Source: Amaranthus tricolor (taxonomy: Eukaryota; Streptophyta; Magnoliopsida; Caryophyllales; Amaranthaceae). Taken from it: 64,000 bases of DNA. The stretch's first letter is position 1. Every line of letters starts with the position of its first letter. This document shows positions 25,377 to 37,349 of the stretch, piece after piece. A model generated the notes under the pieces. The model saw only the letters and a program-made list of their open reading frames with translations. It searched no databases and was not told where the DNA came from. Location: positions 7,141,811-7,205,810 of the forward strand of contig NC_080059.1 in the NCBI RefSeq assembly GCF_026212465.1, given 5' to 3'. The position numbers and the translations under genes were made by a program.

Positions 25377-25487
25377 TCACTGAGGAGCATTATCAGAGTC
25401 ATTATTAGAATTAGGGCTCGAGCGACGATTCAAATCAACGAGGGTATGAAACCCACCAGTAGGATGACGATTCCACGCCATGGCCAT
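25377..25487 (-). pseudogene. residual 36-residue open frame in the CACTA element, possible 5' exon
   Basis: On the minus strand an ATG at 25487 opens 36 codons to a TGA at 25377-25379. It begins Met-Ala-Met-Ala-Trp and is rich in Asn, Asp, Arg and Ser. Upstream is a pyrimidine-rich, 5'-UTR-like stretch (25490-25600). Its position just inside one end fits the leader exon of a deleted transposase-type gene or of a captured host gene. The product is not recognised. Confidence 0.3.
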
Positions 25488-26200
25488 GGGTTGTTCTTCT
25501 TAAACAAATTTGAAGATTTCAGTGAAAGGATCACTGAAGGATTGTGGGTGGTGAGAGGATCAGAGAAGGAGAAAGGGTTTGGCGATTGGTTTGGATTAGG
25601 TTTTTCAATGAAGACTTTTGGGCTGACTGAACAATATGTTTTAGTGAAAGCAGTATTTGTATTGTGGGTTGAAACACAAGATACAAATAACTAGTATATG
25701 TATCGAGGGTTTAAACACATGATACAAATAACTAGTATTTGTATCGTTTGTTTAAACACAAGATACAAATGACCATTATTTGTATCTTTCAGTTAAAACC
25801 AATGATACAAAAAGTCTTATTTGTATCTTTTGTATTAAAAACCAATACTAATAGGGCGTTGCAAATGACCTTTTTTTTACTAGTGACCTAATCATTATCA
25901 CCTAGCATAAGGTTAACTTCCCTCGAGCAATAAAATACAGCTTAACTCCTGGATAACTATAATTTTCTTCATTACAAGCTGTACAGCTAGTGGATCCCCA
26001 AGTCCTAAGCATGAAACAACACGAAAACACACATTTTATACACTTAAACACATTCATAAACACTTCGTATACATACTGGTTCAGCAAGAAAGCATCATAT
26101 GCATACATTAATCACTACGATGTGCTACTAACTAGTAAGACAATCAAGTCAAGCACATCAAACCTTAGAGCGTAAGCAAAACAGACACAATAATTGTCAG

Positions 26201-26341
26201 TCAATCTACTATAATTACAACAGGTCACATGGCAAGCACGATTTGAATCAATCTACTATAATTTCATCAACAGGTCACGTGGCAAGCACGATTTGAGTCA
26301 ATCTACTATACTTCAACAGGTCACGTGGCAAGCACGATTTG
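26201..26341. repeat. three tandem 44-50 bp units carrying CACGTGGC
   Basis: Each unit starts TCAATCTACTATA and ends GCAAGCACGATTTGA. The second and third units contain TCACGTGGCAAG, a G-box/ABRE-like core; the first has CACATGGC. It lies in gene-free DNA between the CACTA element and the F-box gene. Confidence 0.8.
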
Positions 26342-27870
26342 ATGATAAATAGGATTTACAAGAAACATTGATTACTATTGAAATATAAAAAACTAGGATA
26401 GAAACCCTTGCAATGCATCTCTTGAACAATTTTAAAAACCACAGTCTTCCTTCTCTACAGAATATGATTCTTAACTATCTTCCCATCCTCATTTCACTAT
26501 GACTATTAGTCTGATCCCCCCCAAATTCTTCTTCTCTGTGTAATTTCTTTTCTTTTTGTACATTATTAAGGGACGTGTCGAGGGGAGGGCAACGGATAGT
26601 AGCTTATAATCGTTATTAAATTGCTTTAAATAATTGAAGATGCACAGTTTAAAATTGTTAACATCATAACCACAGAGGTATTCTCTCAGATCAAGAGGGC
26701 AAAAAGCAGCAAAAGACAACAAAGTTTTTTAAAAGGAAGAGTTAATACGTATGATTTTGAAGAAATAAGGTGAAGAAATAAGGTAAGCACAATCCTGTAT
26801 AGTTTATTAAAGCAACTTACGATGCAAAAGTAGCAGCTTCAAGACTGGTCATAAGATCACAACCTCAGCTTGAACCCCACAGAAAGAAAATGGTCCAAAT
26901 CATTCCTAAAAAAAGAAGGTATATCTTTAGCACTCAATAGTTTAGAGTTCACACTACCTCCATTACATACGCAAAATGGTGTTTTCAAGACCAAGGAAGA
27001 TGGAGAGGTTGAAGATATAAAGCCAACACACACAAACACAAAAATAAATGATTTATATTACTCAATTATAATTCAATAAATTATGTTAAGTATTCACTCA
27101 TAAACACACTCTTTAAGTGTTTGGACTTTGGTGGCATACCAAATGAAGTTTTCTTGCAATACAAGCTCTCTATGTATATTGTTAAACAACCAATATGAGA
27201 ATGTTTGTACTCTTCCCCTTGCAAAACTTCGGAGTCCCAAAATCATTGGCCTGTAAATCGCCAAAATGAGGTCCTGACACAACATGCTCTCTGAGCAAGC
27301 GAGAAGCTCTCCCAAGTGCTCGCTTTTATCTGCTAGCAGTCACCACATGCAGCTACTGCCTTAGTTCTACTTAAATGCTCACCCCCAAGCAGAGCTCCCT
27401 CATCATATTATGCCCTTTCTCGCCCATGCACTTGCCCACATCTCTGCAAGCATCGTGCTTGTCAGTTTCATCATCATGGCTCAAGTAGCCTTTACTTGTC
27501 CATTCAAGCCTTCATCAATGCAAGCCATTGCTTGCCCAACTAAGTGTCCAAACACTCAATCTTCAATAAAGATATACTATCATACCCTAGATAAAGTGAC
27601 TATATGATCATAGCCTGAACAACATTCAACAAAAATAAATCTCCACTTAGCTGAAACTGAGGCAACATTGGTGATAGTCTTTGCCGGAAAACATAACTCA
27701 CATTTAAACAATGTAAATAAAACACTATTATTGCAGTTGAAATGCATTAATAAAAGTTTAACAAGTATCTCAACAATAATATACACTCCTGACATAAACC
27801 AAACCAGCCACACAAAGATACACATAATGAGCAAAACATATGTATTTGTATTTGGAGAAATGAAAGGCAA
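26342..27870. other. stretch without a confident gene, 3' of the F-box gene
   Basis: Several short open frames on both strands overlap and none has family features. The part at 27080-27600 is more GC-rich, with GCTCGC and CTTGCCC words, and resembles LTR or other retroelement debris. It could contribute to the 3' UTR of the F-box gene. Confidence 0.35.
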
Positions 27871-29085
27871 TCAAGATGATGGTAAAAGAAAATACTTCTT
27901 TTTGTTCTTCTTTGGCAAGGTTTTCTTTTTAAGAGACAGCTTATCTTGAAGTGAAACACAAACAAGGCTGCCAACAAAGAAACTTGATTCCAAATATCCC
28001 AAGGGCAACCCATCAGCTATTATTTCGTCAACACTATTTGACACCAAATCATACCACCCAAATCTTAGAGCATCAAGATCTAACAAAATTCTTCTCCCAT
28101 CCCCAGAATAAACAAGAGGGAGAACATGTATATAACACCCAATAGATTCAGGTTGGCATATACTAAACAATCTAACCCATGAATCTTCCTTTCCATACTC
28201 CTTCATCACCCACAAATCGACCCGTTTGAGTAAAGGACCTTGTACCTCATTAGTAGGCAATGGAAGAAGACCACCAAGATCAATGGTTTGATAATTAACC
28301 ATTAAACACAAACAACCATCTAATTGACCCAAAACAAGCATCAAACCGCTCTTAAATATATCACCATAAATATCAATTGGATAGCTCATAAGTGAGAACC
28401 TTTCAGTCTGAAGATCAAACCTAGCAATAGACATATATTCAGAATCCAATATCTGTTCAACTAATACACTGTAATGCAGATTCTCATTAACAAGAGCACC
28501 ATAAAAATTTTTGTAAAACAGATAATACGGGAGAGCATCAACCGTTTTCCATGAGTGATTGTTGAGGCTATAAACTTTTGCCTCATTGTAAAAAATCTCG
28601 TCAGTTTTATAATTATAACCCTCTAGCATCCTCAAAACCTTGTAATCGTCATTCTTGCTATCATACCCAAATCCAAATATAACCTCATCTTTCGGATCTT
28701 GAATTGGAATACTGGGGAGTTTACGATGTGATTTAGTAAGGGGATTGAATAAGAAAAATTCGGATTTAGAGAAATTGGAGATGCAAGTGACGCCATTACA
28801 GGAACCTAGAACTATTGTTTTTTGGTGATCTAAAGGGTGATTGATCTTCAAGAAAGAGAGATGATTAGAGTCGAGATCAATTTGGGAAAAGTAAAGAGAG
28901 TGATGAAAAAGGATGAGATGACGATTAGATTGGGAAATCAGGGATTGATTAAGATGAAGTTTAGCAAAATTAGGGTTTTTGATTAAGAAATACCAGGATT
29001 TGCAAACTGATGTAAAGCGAAGAAGGGATTTAACTGGTAGTCGAGAGAGTATTTCAGTGATTATTTCTTTGGGGAGAGCCGCCAT
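27871..29085 (-). CDS. F-box protein with FBA-type C-terminal domain (CPR1/CPR30-like)
   Basis: This is an intact single-exon frame of 404 residues starting with ATG at 29085. Residues about 1-45 form an F-box (LPKEIITEILSRLPVKSL, then a VCKSW motif), which would bind SKP1 in an SCF ubiquitin ligase. Residues about 95-340 match the F-box-associated interaction (FBA_1) pattern: a GSCNG motif, LFNPLTKSHRKLP, GFGYD and NDDYKVLR, followed by a Trp-containing beta-repeat pattern. This region selects the protein to be ubiquitinated. The end is Lys-rich. Plant F-box/FBA genes are numerous and fast-evolving; CPR1 in Arabidopsis restrains NLR immune receptors, but that role cannot be transferred here. 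No frame damage was seen. Confidence 0.92.
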   Translation of the reverse strand: MAALPKEIITEILSRLPVKSLLRFTSVCKSWYFLIKNPNFAKLHLNQSLISQSNRHLILFHHSLYFSQIDLDSNHLSFLKINHPLDHQKTIVLGSCNGVTCISNFSKSEFFLFNPLTKSHRKLPSIPIQDPKDEVIFGFGYDSKNDDYKVLRMLEGYNYKTDEIFYNEAKVYSLNNHSWKTVDALPYYLFYKNFYGALVNENLHYSVLVEQILDSEYMSIARFDLQTERFSLMSYPIDIYGDIFKSGLMLVLGQLDGCLCLMVNYQTIDLGGLLPLPTNEVQGPLLKRVDLWVMKEYGKEDSWVRLFSICQPESIGCYIHVLPLVYSGDGRRILLDLDALRFGWYDLVSNSVDEIIADGLPLGYLESSFFVGSLVCVSLQDKLSLKKKTLPKKNKKKYFLLPSS

Positions 29086-29285
29086 TTTTTCTCAAGCTCA
29101 CACCTCTTATCTTTCGAGTAATGAAAATTATATGAGTGAAATTAAAAAATTAAAATATGTAGGCTTACTAATTAATCATAATGATAATGATGAATCCAGT
29201 ATTCCACAACTCACAAGTCTTAGGTCTGAGGAAGAAGGTGGGTAACAAACATATCATATTCATACTTTCCTTTAGAGAGAATGAA

Positions 29286-31540
29286 AAAGCGCAAAGTGAG
29301 ATACTCGCCTAAAAATAGATATAGGCTCATTACATTTATTAATTTTTTATTCGACTTAAAATTGACTAAAAATCCGTGTGTTCAACTGAGTATCATCGGT
29401 TATAACCTTTAAATTTTGATACCAAAAATGATCAAAACCGTAAAATTGAAAAACCCGAATTCGATGGTAACTAAAACCCAATTATTTTAATTCGTTTCTA
29501 AAGTTTGCCATTGTTTGAGTTCCACAATATCCTTATATCTAGTCATTTTGTAATATATTTTATTTGTAGGAGCCTAAAAGTGGTATTAGGCCTTTTTATG
29601 AAAAATAAAAAACAAATAAAATATTAAAAAATGTGATAAGTAAATATTTATTAAAAACCCTTGACTTGTTGAGTATATCCAAATCGAATGAAATAGAAAA
29701 TAACCCAAATCAAATTGGACCCAATACGAATAAAAGTTGACCAAACGTAATATGTGGAAAAAATTAAGTTGGTACCTTTTAAAGAGCAACATTTATGATT
29801 TTTTTGGTAATATGTTAAAAGTTGTTTATCCACTAATAATAAAACTTTTAAAACCAAATCTAAATTAATAAGAAAATAAATATACAAAAAATCATAAGTT
29901 TTCTCCAATAAATAAACATTTATATTAATTATAAAGGTCCAAGTTTAATCGACAAATAAATTACAACCATCATAATTTTACTTTACTATATATGATATTA
30001 GAATATTAATATTTATTAATACCACTATAAAGTTATTTTTATGGTTTCCAAATTAATTATGGTCAATCTAACTTCATAATATTATGGATTTATCATTTGA
30101 TGAGCAAATTGCATTAAACCATATATGCTAGTTATTAATTTAATATGTATGCATAACCTTAAATACAACCAAGTATAATATAATTTCAAAAACTTTAATT
30201 GCATGAAAATTGAATAAATTAAAGACACGTTTGATAGCAATTAAGTCCAACACATATATATAACAATTCTAGTAGTTAATCATCAAAATGCTTCGTATTC
30301 CATCATTTTTGTAATTATTTTTTGGTTTTCTCAATGCCAACACCATTAATAGATAATTGATTTACTGTAGTTCATAACTATGCACTTAAAGAATATAGTG
30401 AATGAAATATTGAATTTAACTTTACATTATTTTTTAAAAAGAAGGACAAAATTCTTAAATCGAAATTTGAGATGTTCATATCAAGACTAAAACTCTACAC
30501 TTGCTTTCGTTTAAGATGCTCATTGTAATATGTTAAAGGGAATTTAACCTTTGTTTTGTTTCAATAAAAATTGGGTGAAACATACCCTTTTCCGTTCTTT
30601 AATGTTTTTTATATTTGGAATATTCCATTTTAAAGAAAAATAAATTTAATTAATATTTTTTATACATATTTAGAAGATAAAATATATCTATGTGAGATCT
30701 CGTTAGATTCGTCTTAATATATACTTTTTAATTATGTATTTTTTATAATGTTTTATTATGTATATTTAGAGATATTAAGGTTTAAAATTTACATTAAAAA
30801 CTGTATAAAAAGTAGATAGGAAGAAAAAAAAAAAAACAAAAGGAGTAAATAAAAATTCCAATTAAGAAAATATTAAAACGTTTATTAATTTAAATTGCGC
30901 AACCCTATCTCTTGAATCCTAAATTCACCCTTGGTGACAATATATTGAAAAAAGCAACAACAAATAAAAGGCGGGATCTATAGTTTCTCTAAAAAAAAAC
31001 TGTATCAACATACTCATAGAAAGGCAAAGGGGGTCGTGTATCCCAGTTACCTATTCTAGAAGTTGTGTTGGAATGAAGGGTGCTCTTGCTTCATGGCCTC
31101 AGAATTGGGCTCAAAGAAAGGGAAAGAATACAGAATTTCATAAGGTTGTGTTTGTAGATAAATATTTTATTTCAAATTATAAATTTCAATTACGAAATCA
31201 ATTAATGAAGAATTTGAGAATGATAAAGTTTTGAAAATCATTTTTAAATTCTCATCTTTAACCACTTTTATAACAATGGTGAATTTAACTTAAATCTAAA
31301 TTTAAATTTTTTTATTTGTCAAATCTGTATTTTCAAATGAAATCATTATTCCCAAAAAAGCATAAATTAATTTTAGAATCCGAAATTATAATAAAATAAC
31401 TAAACAACAACACCTACTAGGCTACTACTAACGTCGATCTAAGTAAACATTATTCAAAAATAATAATTAAGTTTCTTAAAATTATTCTACTTTCTAAAAA
31501 GAATATTACTTCCGTAAAGTAAAAAGTAAATCACTTAACT
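29286..31540. other. gene-free AT-rich stretch upstream of the F-box gene
   Basis: The F-box promoter must lie at its left end, but no clear TATA box was picked. The part at 30590-30845 shows Stowaway-like interior words (GAGATCTCGTTAGATTCGTC). Otherwise nothing was recognised. Confidence 0.4.
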
Positions 31541-31897
31541 CAAGATCAAGGGTAGACAAATAATAACGATCCATCGGGACTATAGGAAAACAATCCTTTA
31601 CTAATATTAAATAAATCAACTTCTTGAAGGAGCTCCTTCGAATTCATTGGTGGTGGCATGTATCCGTTGCTTTTAGTTGAGTTGGTATCTTTTACCATAA
31701 AACTTGAAGGTGAATCAGAAGAGTTCATTTTTTCCTTGTTGAGCTGTAACTTTTTGAATTCCTCAAGAGTAACGTCAATACCTTGTTGAGTCGTATTCTT
31801 TGATTGTGAACAAATATCAGTAGGATAAACAGATATGTCATTGCGTTGTAGATTATGCCTTTGTTCAGCTAGCGATAAAGGATGAATGATAGGAATA
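31541..31897 (-). pseudogene. coding-like remnant interrupted by a dispersed repeat
   Basis: On the minus strand one frame stays open from about 31897 down to a stop near 31546, about 117 codons, although it has no ATG at its start. It contains a stretch reading QGIDVTLEEFKKLQLNKEK and a C-terminal SPDGSLLFVYP end. Amino acid use is protein-like. The upstream side is cut by the repeat at 31898-32516, so the frame now starts inside a transposon boundary. I do not recognise the family. It may be a gene fragment, the last exon of a broken gene, or a captured sequence. Confidence 0.35.
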
Positions 31898-32516
31898 GGG
31901 GCGAAGCAAAAAGTTTCAAAATCCTATTTATTTTTCTTAAATTGTTAGAATTGGCGCCTTTTATAATAAAAAGAGAGATTTTCTTAAACTAAAATTAAAA
32001 TACAACATAATTTTAATTTTATGTACTAGAATTAAATAAAAACTAAATACAAATTCTAATTTTATTAATATTGATATTGATTTTACAAAAATAACTTAAA
32101 TCAAGTTGTTAAAAATTAAATTTTTTTTCATTAATGTTAAAATGGATGGAAGAGAAAAATAAATAGTAGATTGATGATTAAAGATAAAGAGAGTAAAAGT
32201 TTGAAGAGTTGAAAAATTTTTAAATAAATTGTTGATTATTTTTATAAATTAAGTTAGTGATAATTGATGTTTGATGAATGTGTAAAAATTAAACGATGTA
32301 AGAAAATATTTAAAAGTTAAAGAGTTGCTTTGGAAAGAGATAAAAAATAAGAGAAAAAATGTATTTTTAGTTAATAGGTTTTGATATATGACCTTTGATA
32401 TGTTAAGTAAAACTCCTACTAACTACTATACCACAATAGCATGTTATTCCAATATGATTTTTTAATACGAGGGGGGCGTTGTGCAGTTGGACACCTTGCA
32501 TAGCCCCAGAACCGCC
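31898..32516. repeat. dispersed repeat, copy 2 (GGGGCGAAGC ... AGAACCGCCC)
   Basis: It starts near GGGGCGAAGC and ends GCCCCAGAACCGCCC. It is similar to 7681-8128 over most of its length. The left part also matches 58503-58570. Confidence 0.6.
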
Positions 32517-32541
32517 CATGAATAAGGATGTGAGATACTGA

Positions 32542-32900
32542 GGGCATTTGCCTATTAAATGTTGGTTGTTGGCTTTTTTTTTGGCTTATTTGACCAGCTG
32601 TAAACGTTAGTTGTTTTTCTTGGCTTTTAAGCTAGTTAAAAAAGTCAGTTGTTTATAGAGATGTTGGTAAATTTAGGTATTGGTTGTTGATTGTTTATTA
32701 GAAAAAAAGTAGATCAATAAGCCAAAAACCAATAAAAAAGCTAACCGGAGTAGTTTTTTTATTTTGGCTTAAAAGCCAGTTTTTCAATTGACTTATAAGT
32801 TATTTATCAAAACACTTTTTGGACTATTTGAACCACCAACAAGCCAAAAAGTCAAAAGCCAACAAAAAAATAAACAAAAACCCATGAACCAAACACCCCC
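32542..32900. mobile_element. MITE with GGGCATTTGCC / CCAAACACCCCC ends
   Basis: The ends are inverted and the interior carries inverted words (GGCTTTTAAGCTAG, AAAGCTAACCGGAG) shared with 20060-20366. Confidence 0.65.
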
Positions 32901-33199
32901 TAACAACTTTAAAAAACTGGAAATTTCGAGTTTAAAGAAAATCGTAATAACTACACAGCCGTAACGTATGCAAAACAATTGTCTCATTCTTTTCAAACAA
33001 AAGTTCAAATATAGATGGCAACAAAGCAGTAAAAACAATGTGAAAGCCTTCGATGATAAAACTTTAGGAAAATTGTAGAAAAATGCAATGAAAACGATGC
33101 TATATTAGAGTTCAAACAATGTGTTTCAAACTTCAATATTGCCAACATCGAATGTATGAGGTTTTGTGACAAACAAATTAAGCAATCAATGATATCGAT

Positions 33200-33920
33200 G
33201 TTTGTAGGAGAAAATAATGCAATAAAACGACACAAAGATTTAACGAGGTTCACCCAACTTAGGCTACGTCCTCCGGTGTGTAGTATCTCTTATATTATCA
33301 AAAGAGTTCAAAGAACTCTCAAATATGGAGAATTACAATAGAGAAGAGATATATGCTAGTGTTTGGCTTGAGGTGTATTTTGTGGGTATATTTGGATGAG
33401 AAAATGAGCTCTCTATTTATAGGAGAGATCACATTAAATAACATTGAGTACATTAAGACTATGAATAAATGACAATGAAACAACCCTAAGCACTTAAAGA
33501 GTCAAAAACAGCATCCTAGGAGCATCAGAGACATCGCTCAACCAAAGCAGAGGCTCGCTTGGTCGAGCGGGCTACAGGAAGTTTCTGGTTATATTCTGTC
33601 TGCTCGCTCGACCCATCCTGAAGCTCGCTCGATCGAGCGAGCTGGTTGAGCGGCACTTCAGAGAGCTTCTGACAGTTTTGCTCGAGTTTGCATTGTAGAG
33701 CATCTTGAATTAAACCTTTACACTTCGTCATTAAGTCCCATAACTCCCATGATTAACTCAATAATTCATACTTTAATTATCATCATAAACCACAAACATT
33801 AAGACAAAACTTAATACACCCATTCATGACATCCCTAGGATTCCATCCCATAAGTTACCACATGAATGCACCCATCAAATGTGCACTCAAGTCACACCAT
33901 TCATAACATGCAAGAATATA
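33200..33920. repeat. retroelement-like repeat with TCGAGCGAGC palindrome
   Basis: A GC-richer block contains AACGAGGTTCACCCAACTTAGG and, near 33610-33650, GCTCGCTCGATCGAGCGAGC, a 20-base palindrome, with further half-sites around it. Overall composition suggests LTR or untranslated retroelement DNA. Borders were not found. Confidence 0.4.
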
Positions 33921-34031
33921 AATTTTACGTTGTTTTCGATTAGGAAATATCACTGCGGCAGATAGCTATGAATATGGCAACACAAGAAGCATGAAAAAGA
34001 GTTAGGAGTAATATGCTAACAAGAAAAATAC

Positions 34032-36854
34032 CTCAATAAGATCAGATGTGAATATGTCTTCCATACAAGCTCTGTTAGTTACGCATTTATGACATACTCT
34101 TCCGATACAAAGACTCGCTTCAAGTTCATGGGTGAATACAGATGAGAAATCATTTTGTTTCAAACGACGACTTCTTCTACGACTTGGAATTCTCAAAGAG
34201 CTCCAATCGCTACGGGCTGCATCCTTCGTTTTGTCACGGTCGCTTGCCTTTTCAATTGTCTTAGGAGCCTTGTCATATTTGAAACAACAAAATTCAAACA
34301 TCGTATTTGTTTATGAGTATTAAAAGATGAGAAAATTTCGCTAAGGAATTTACATGACAAAGTTCATGTTGTTATAGTACTCTAATCATTTTTTCTTTAC
34401 ATAAATTTTTCTCATTCATACCACCTACAAGAGTAGTTTTACGTCATAATTAAAATTTGTGAGGAACACGTTTGCTTATTAGAGTTTCTTCATCACCAAG
34501 AAATGACATTAACATTTCATAAGTGCTTCCTTCCATCTAAAATACTTGTTACGCTACTGTTATTGACTCTATTTATTGTTAAGTTTATTTTATATATAGC
34601 GACTAATGTGTAAGAAATAATATAGTTAAGGGGATCTTGTTTGAATTGTCTAATCGCATACTTTCATAATATTAACTTTTTATAATTTTCAAATGTGCAT
34701 AGTTTAATATATAAATGATCAAAACAACAAATAGGATTGCGTAAAACGTCAAATTTAGCAAGTAATAGAGAAAGTATTACACTAACATTGTGTTTAAAAA
34801 GAGAGAAATAGAGGGAAAGGAAGGGGAGAAATTCGGAAGGATGGAAAATTACTTGTTTGGATATAATAAAAAGATAGGGAAGAGATTTGGAGGGGAATGG
34901 TTTGAAGGGAAAACATGGATTAATTTTGTTAAAAATACAATATCTTTTATACTATGTTTGGATAGCAAATTAGGAGAGAAAAAAAGGAATGGAAGGGGAG
35001 GGATAAGGAGGGAAAGTTCATCTTATTTGTTTAGAAGGGAAGGGAAGGAAAAAGGAAGGAAAATAAGTGTTTTCCTTTCAAATCTTTTTCACCTTAGGAA
35101 AGATTATATTCTTAACAAAACTTATCTATGTTTTCTTTTCAAACCCCTCCCCTTCAAATCTCTCGTCTCCTGTTATGTTATCTAAACAAGGGATCTTCCA
35201 TCTTTTCAAATCTCTCCCTTTCTTTTCCCTTCATTTCTCTCTATCCAAATATAATGTTAAAGTGAAAAAATTTTTGAGGGAAATACTCATTTTTCTTTAT
35301 AAACAAATAAGATTCCTTGCCGCTGCCCTTTCTTTGCCTTCCTTCCTTTCCCCGCCTTTCTTTCTTAACTTCATATCCAAATTAGACCTGTATAAAGGGT
35401 CGAATACAAACTGGACCGAACTGAGCTCTACTTTAAAGCAATAGGACTAGGTCGGGTCTTACAAAACTGGATACCAGCTTTAAATGGATCGGGCTTAATG
35501 GCCCAAACCAATCTGGCCCGACACGGTTATCTTAATTCAATTATAACTTATAAGTAATTGACACAAATATATATTTTATAATACCATGCAAGATGCAACA
35601 TACGTTATATAGTACAATTATCAGAAACTTAAATATAATTTACATAATGCAATGTAAAATAATAGCTAATTTAATTATAAGAAACTAACAAAAATAATAC
35701 CATCATATAATGCCAATGTATCTGGAAAAAATTGGAGCAGTTCAATTATAATTAACCGACACAAGTATTTTACAATACATTAAATAATTAATTATTAAAA
35801 ACTTAGAACAAATTACCATAATGCAATGTAAAATAATTGTTCAATTATAAGAAACAGATAAAAATAATCAGGCCTGTTAGAAGCCTGTTTTTAGCAAGCT
35901 TCGTATTTAGTAAAAATGAACCCTTTCCATTGAAAACATGTCTGATAATGAGTCGATCCTCAACCCGTTACACACCTCTAATCCAGACATCATGTAAAAC
36001 GCAATTCTGTTATACAAAGAAAATAGAAAATGCAATTCGACTAAGAAATGTACCATGCATGTAATTGAGGCATCAGCAAATTTGCCCCTAATATCTTAAT
36101 ATATCACCGCAACAAAATGTACCATGTATGAAAGATTCAAAAAAATTGTACCTTAAGATTTAAAGATTAATATTAGGTTTAGGTATGTCAAATAAAACAG
36201 ACGTGGGTTCGGATCATACTTAAAAAGGTTAGAAATCTCTTGACCCAAACTAACCTGTTTAGTTAATTGTGACGAAAATCACAATTTTGAACTGACCCGC
36301 AATAGATCAGATCGGCTTGATATCGCCCCACTTTACCTGTTTAGAGTTTTTATTTTCATTTTAAGGTTTTTAACATTGACTACATATAACTTTTTGGCCT
36401 TAATTTAAACTTCTTGTTTTTTAGTTGTTTATTTTGCATTTTAAAAATAAGAAATATATTACATGAATTAAGTTTATGTTATACAGGTTTGTTTCAGGTT
36501 TACTATTTTGACCTGAACCTAACACATTTCATAAAAAAAATCAGATTGGATCGACCAATTTAATTAATTGGGTCAATAGTCCAATCCAAAGTCAAAACCC
36601 ACTTATTTCGTGTTATGTTTAGATCGATTTAGCAGATTGGATCAACTATTATCATGGCTAAACAAGAAAATTACTACCTTAACAACAATTAATTTTCAAG
36701 ATTCAAAAATGCATGGAAAGATTTAAAGCAAAAATGAAACATTTATATAATTTACCTTAACTGCCATACGAGCCCCCTTATTTCCATATTTATAATGGAG
36801 TGTTGGGGTAATTTTGGGACATCTTGCAATCTTCTTCTTACAATGGCTTACCAT
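34032..36854 (-). CDS. possible small two-exon gene of unknown function
   Basis: Exon 1 is complement(36756-36854), opening with Met-Val-Ser-His-Cys and very basic, 33 codons, ending AAG|GTAAAT. Exon 2 is complement(34032-34268), 79 codons, following a GACAAG acceptor and ending GAG|GTATTT. Both are phase 0 and join without a stop. Exon 2 has a basic SRRRSRRLK stretch and a CIGRVCHKC pair of cysteines. A 5'-UTR intron acceptor (ACATATGACAG) seems to lie before the start. After exon 2, a possible acceptor near 33951 would bring an immediate TGA, giving about 112 residues; alternatively the rest of the gene was lost to the repeat at 33200-33920. I do not recognise the family. The intron of about 2.5 kb holds two miniature elements. 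Confidence 0.3.
34524..34774. mobile_element. Stowaway-like MITE
   Basis: The left end CTTCCTTCCATCTAAAATAC and the inverted right end CTTTCTCTATTAC are related. The GGGGATCTTGTTTGAATTGTC interior word is typical of the same broad group. Confidence 0.45.
34786..35262. repeat. purine/pyrimidine foldback element
   Basis: The left arm TAACATTGTGTTTAAAAAGA followed by a GA-rich tract (AGGGAAAGGAAGGGGAG) is the inverse of the right arm, a CT-rich tract followed by TCCAAATATAATGTTA. The two open frames across it (34790-35185 and 35067-35444) are products of this low complexity. Confidence 0.65.
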
Positions 36855-37171
36855 TTCAATCGTATAAATAACCTGTCATATGTTAAAACAATAAAACTTA
36901 ATTCTCCCATTTGGGTAAAATTGCACCAAATGAGATTGAGAAAGAATAACACTACCAAAGACTTGAAGAATTGATTATTGGAGAGTTTAAAAGTGTATAC
37001 AGAAATCAAATTCATAAAACCCTAAATCAAAAATCAAAATTAAAAAACAAATCGAAATTTTATTCATGAATGAGTCTCACGTATAATTGATTGATGAATG
37101 ATACAAGATTTATAATACCTGATTTTTTATTGGAATTTTTCAATGGAGATGCAAAAGTGGTTTTTCGATCT

Positions 37172-37174
<3 letters not shown>

Positions 37175-37244
<70 letters not shown>
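37175..37244. repeat. (AT)35 microsatellite
   Basis: This is an uninterrupted AT dinucleotide run of about 70 bases. The Tyr-Ile frame across it is an artefact. Confidence 0.95.
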
Positions 37245-37246
<2 letters not shown>

Positions 37247-37349
37247 CACGAAGAGAGACATGCGAGTGTTCGGTTATTTTTTCCAAGTATCAACACTTAA
37301 AAGAAACCACTTTCCTCCTTTTTCTCTAAATGATATGCCTAAATGGAGT

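Larger units (their letters stand above)
23451..25885. mobile_element. non-autonomous CACTA (En/Spm) transposon with 3-bp target duplication
   Basis: The element starts CACTAGTAGAATAATCC and ends TTTTTACTAGTG, perfect CACTAGTA inverted ends. ACC flanks both sides (23448-23450 and 25886-25888), the 3-bp duplication typical of CACTA elements. GATACAAATAA/TTATTTGTATC words crowd both subterminal regions in both orientations, as expected for transposase-binding repeats. At about 2.4 kb it is far too short for an autonomous copy, and no transposase domain is seen. A GAGACGGTC-type element has inserted near 23551-23675. Confidence 0.88.

Noticed and set aside
26201..26341. CRISPR-like array
   Set aside because: Units are directly adjacent with no unique spacers, and the host is a plant; simple tandem repeat.
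34790..35444. Two overlapping frames of 131 and 125 codons
   Set aside because: They are translations of purine- and pyrimidine-rich foldback arms.
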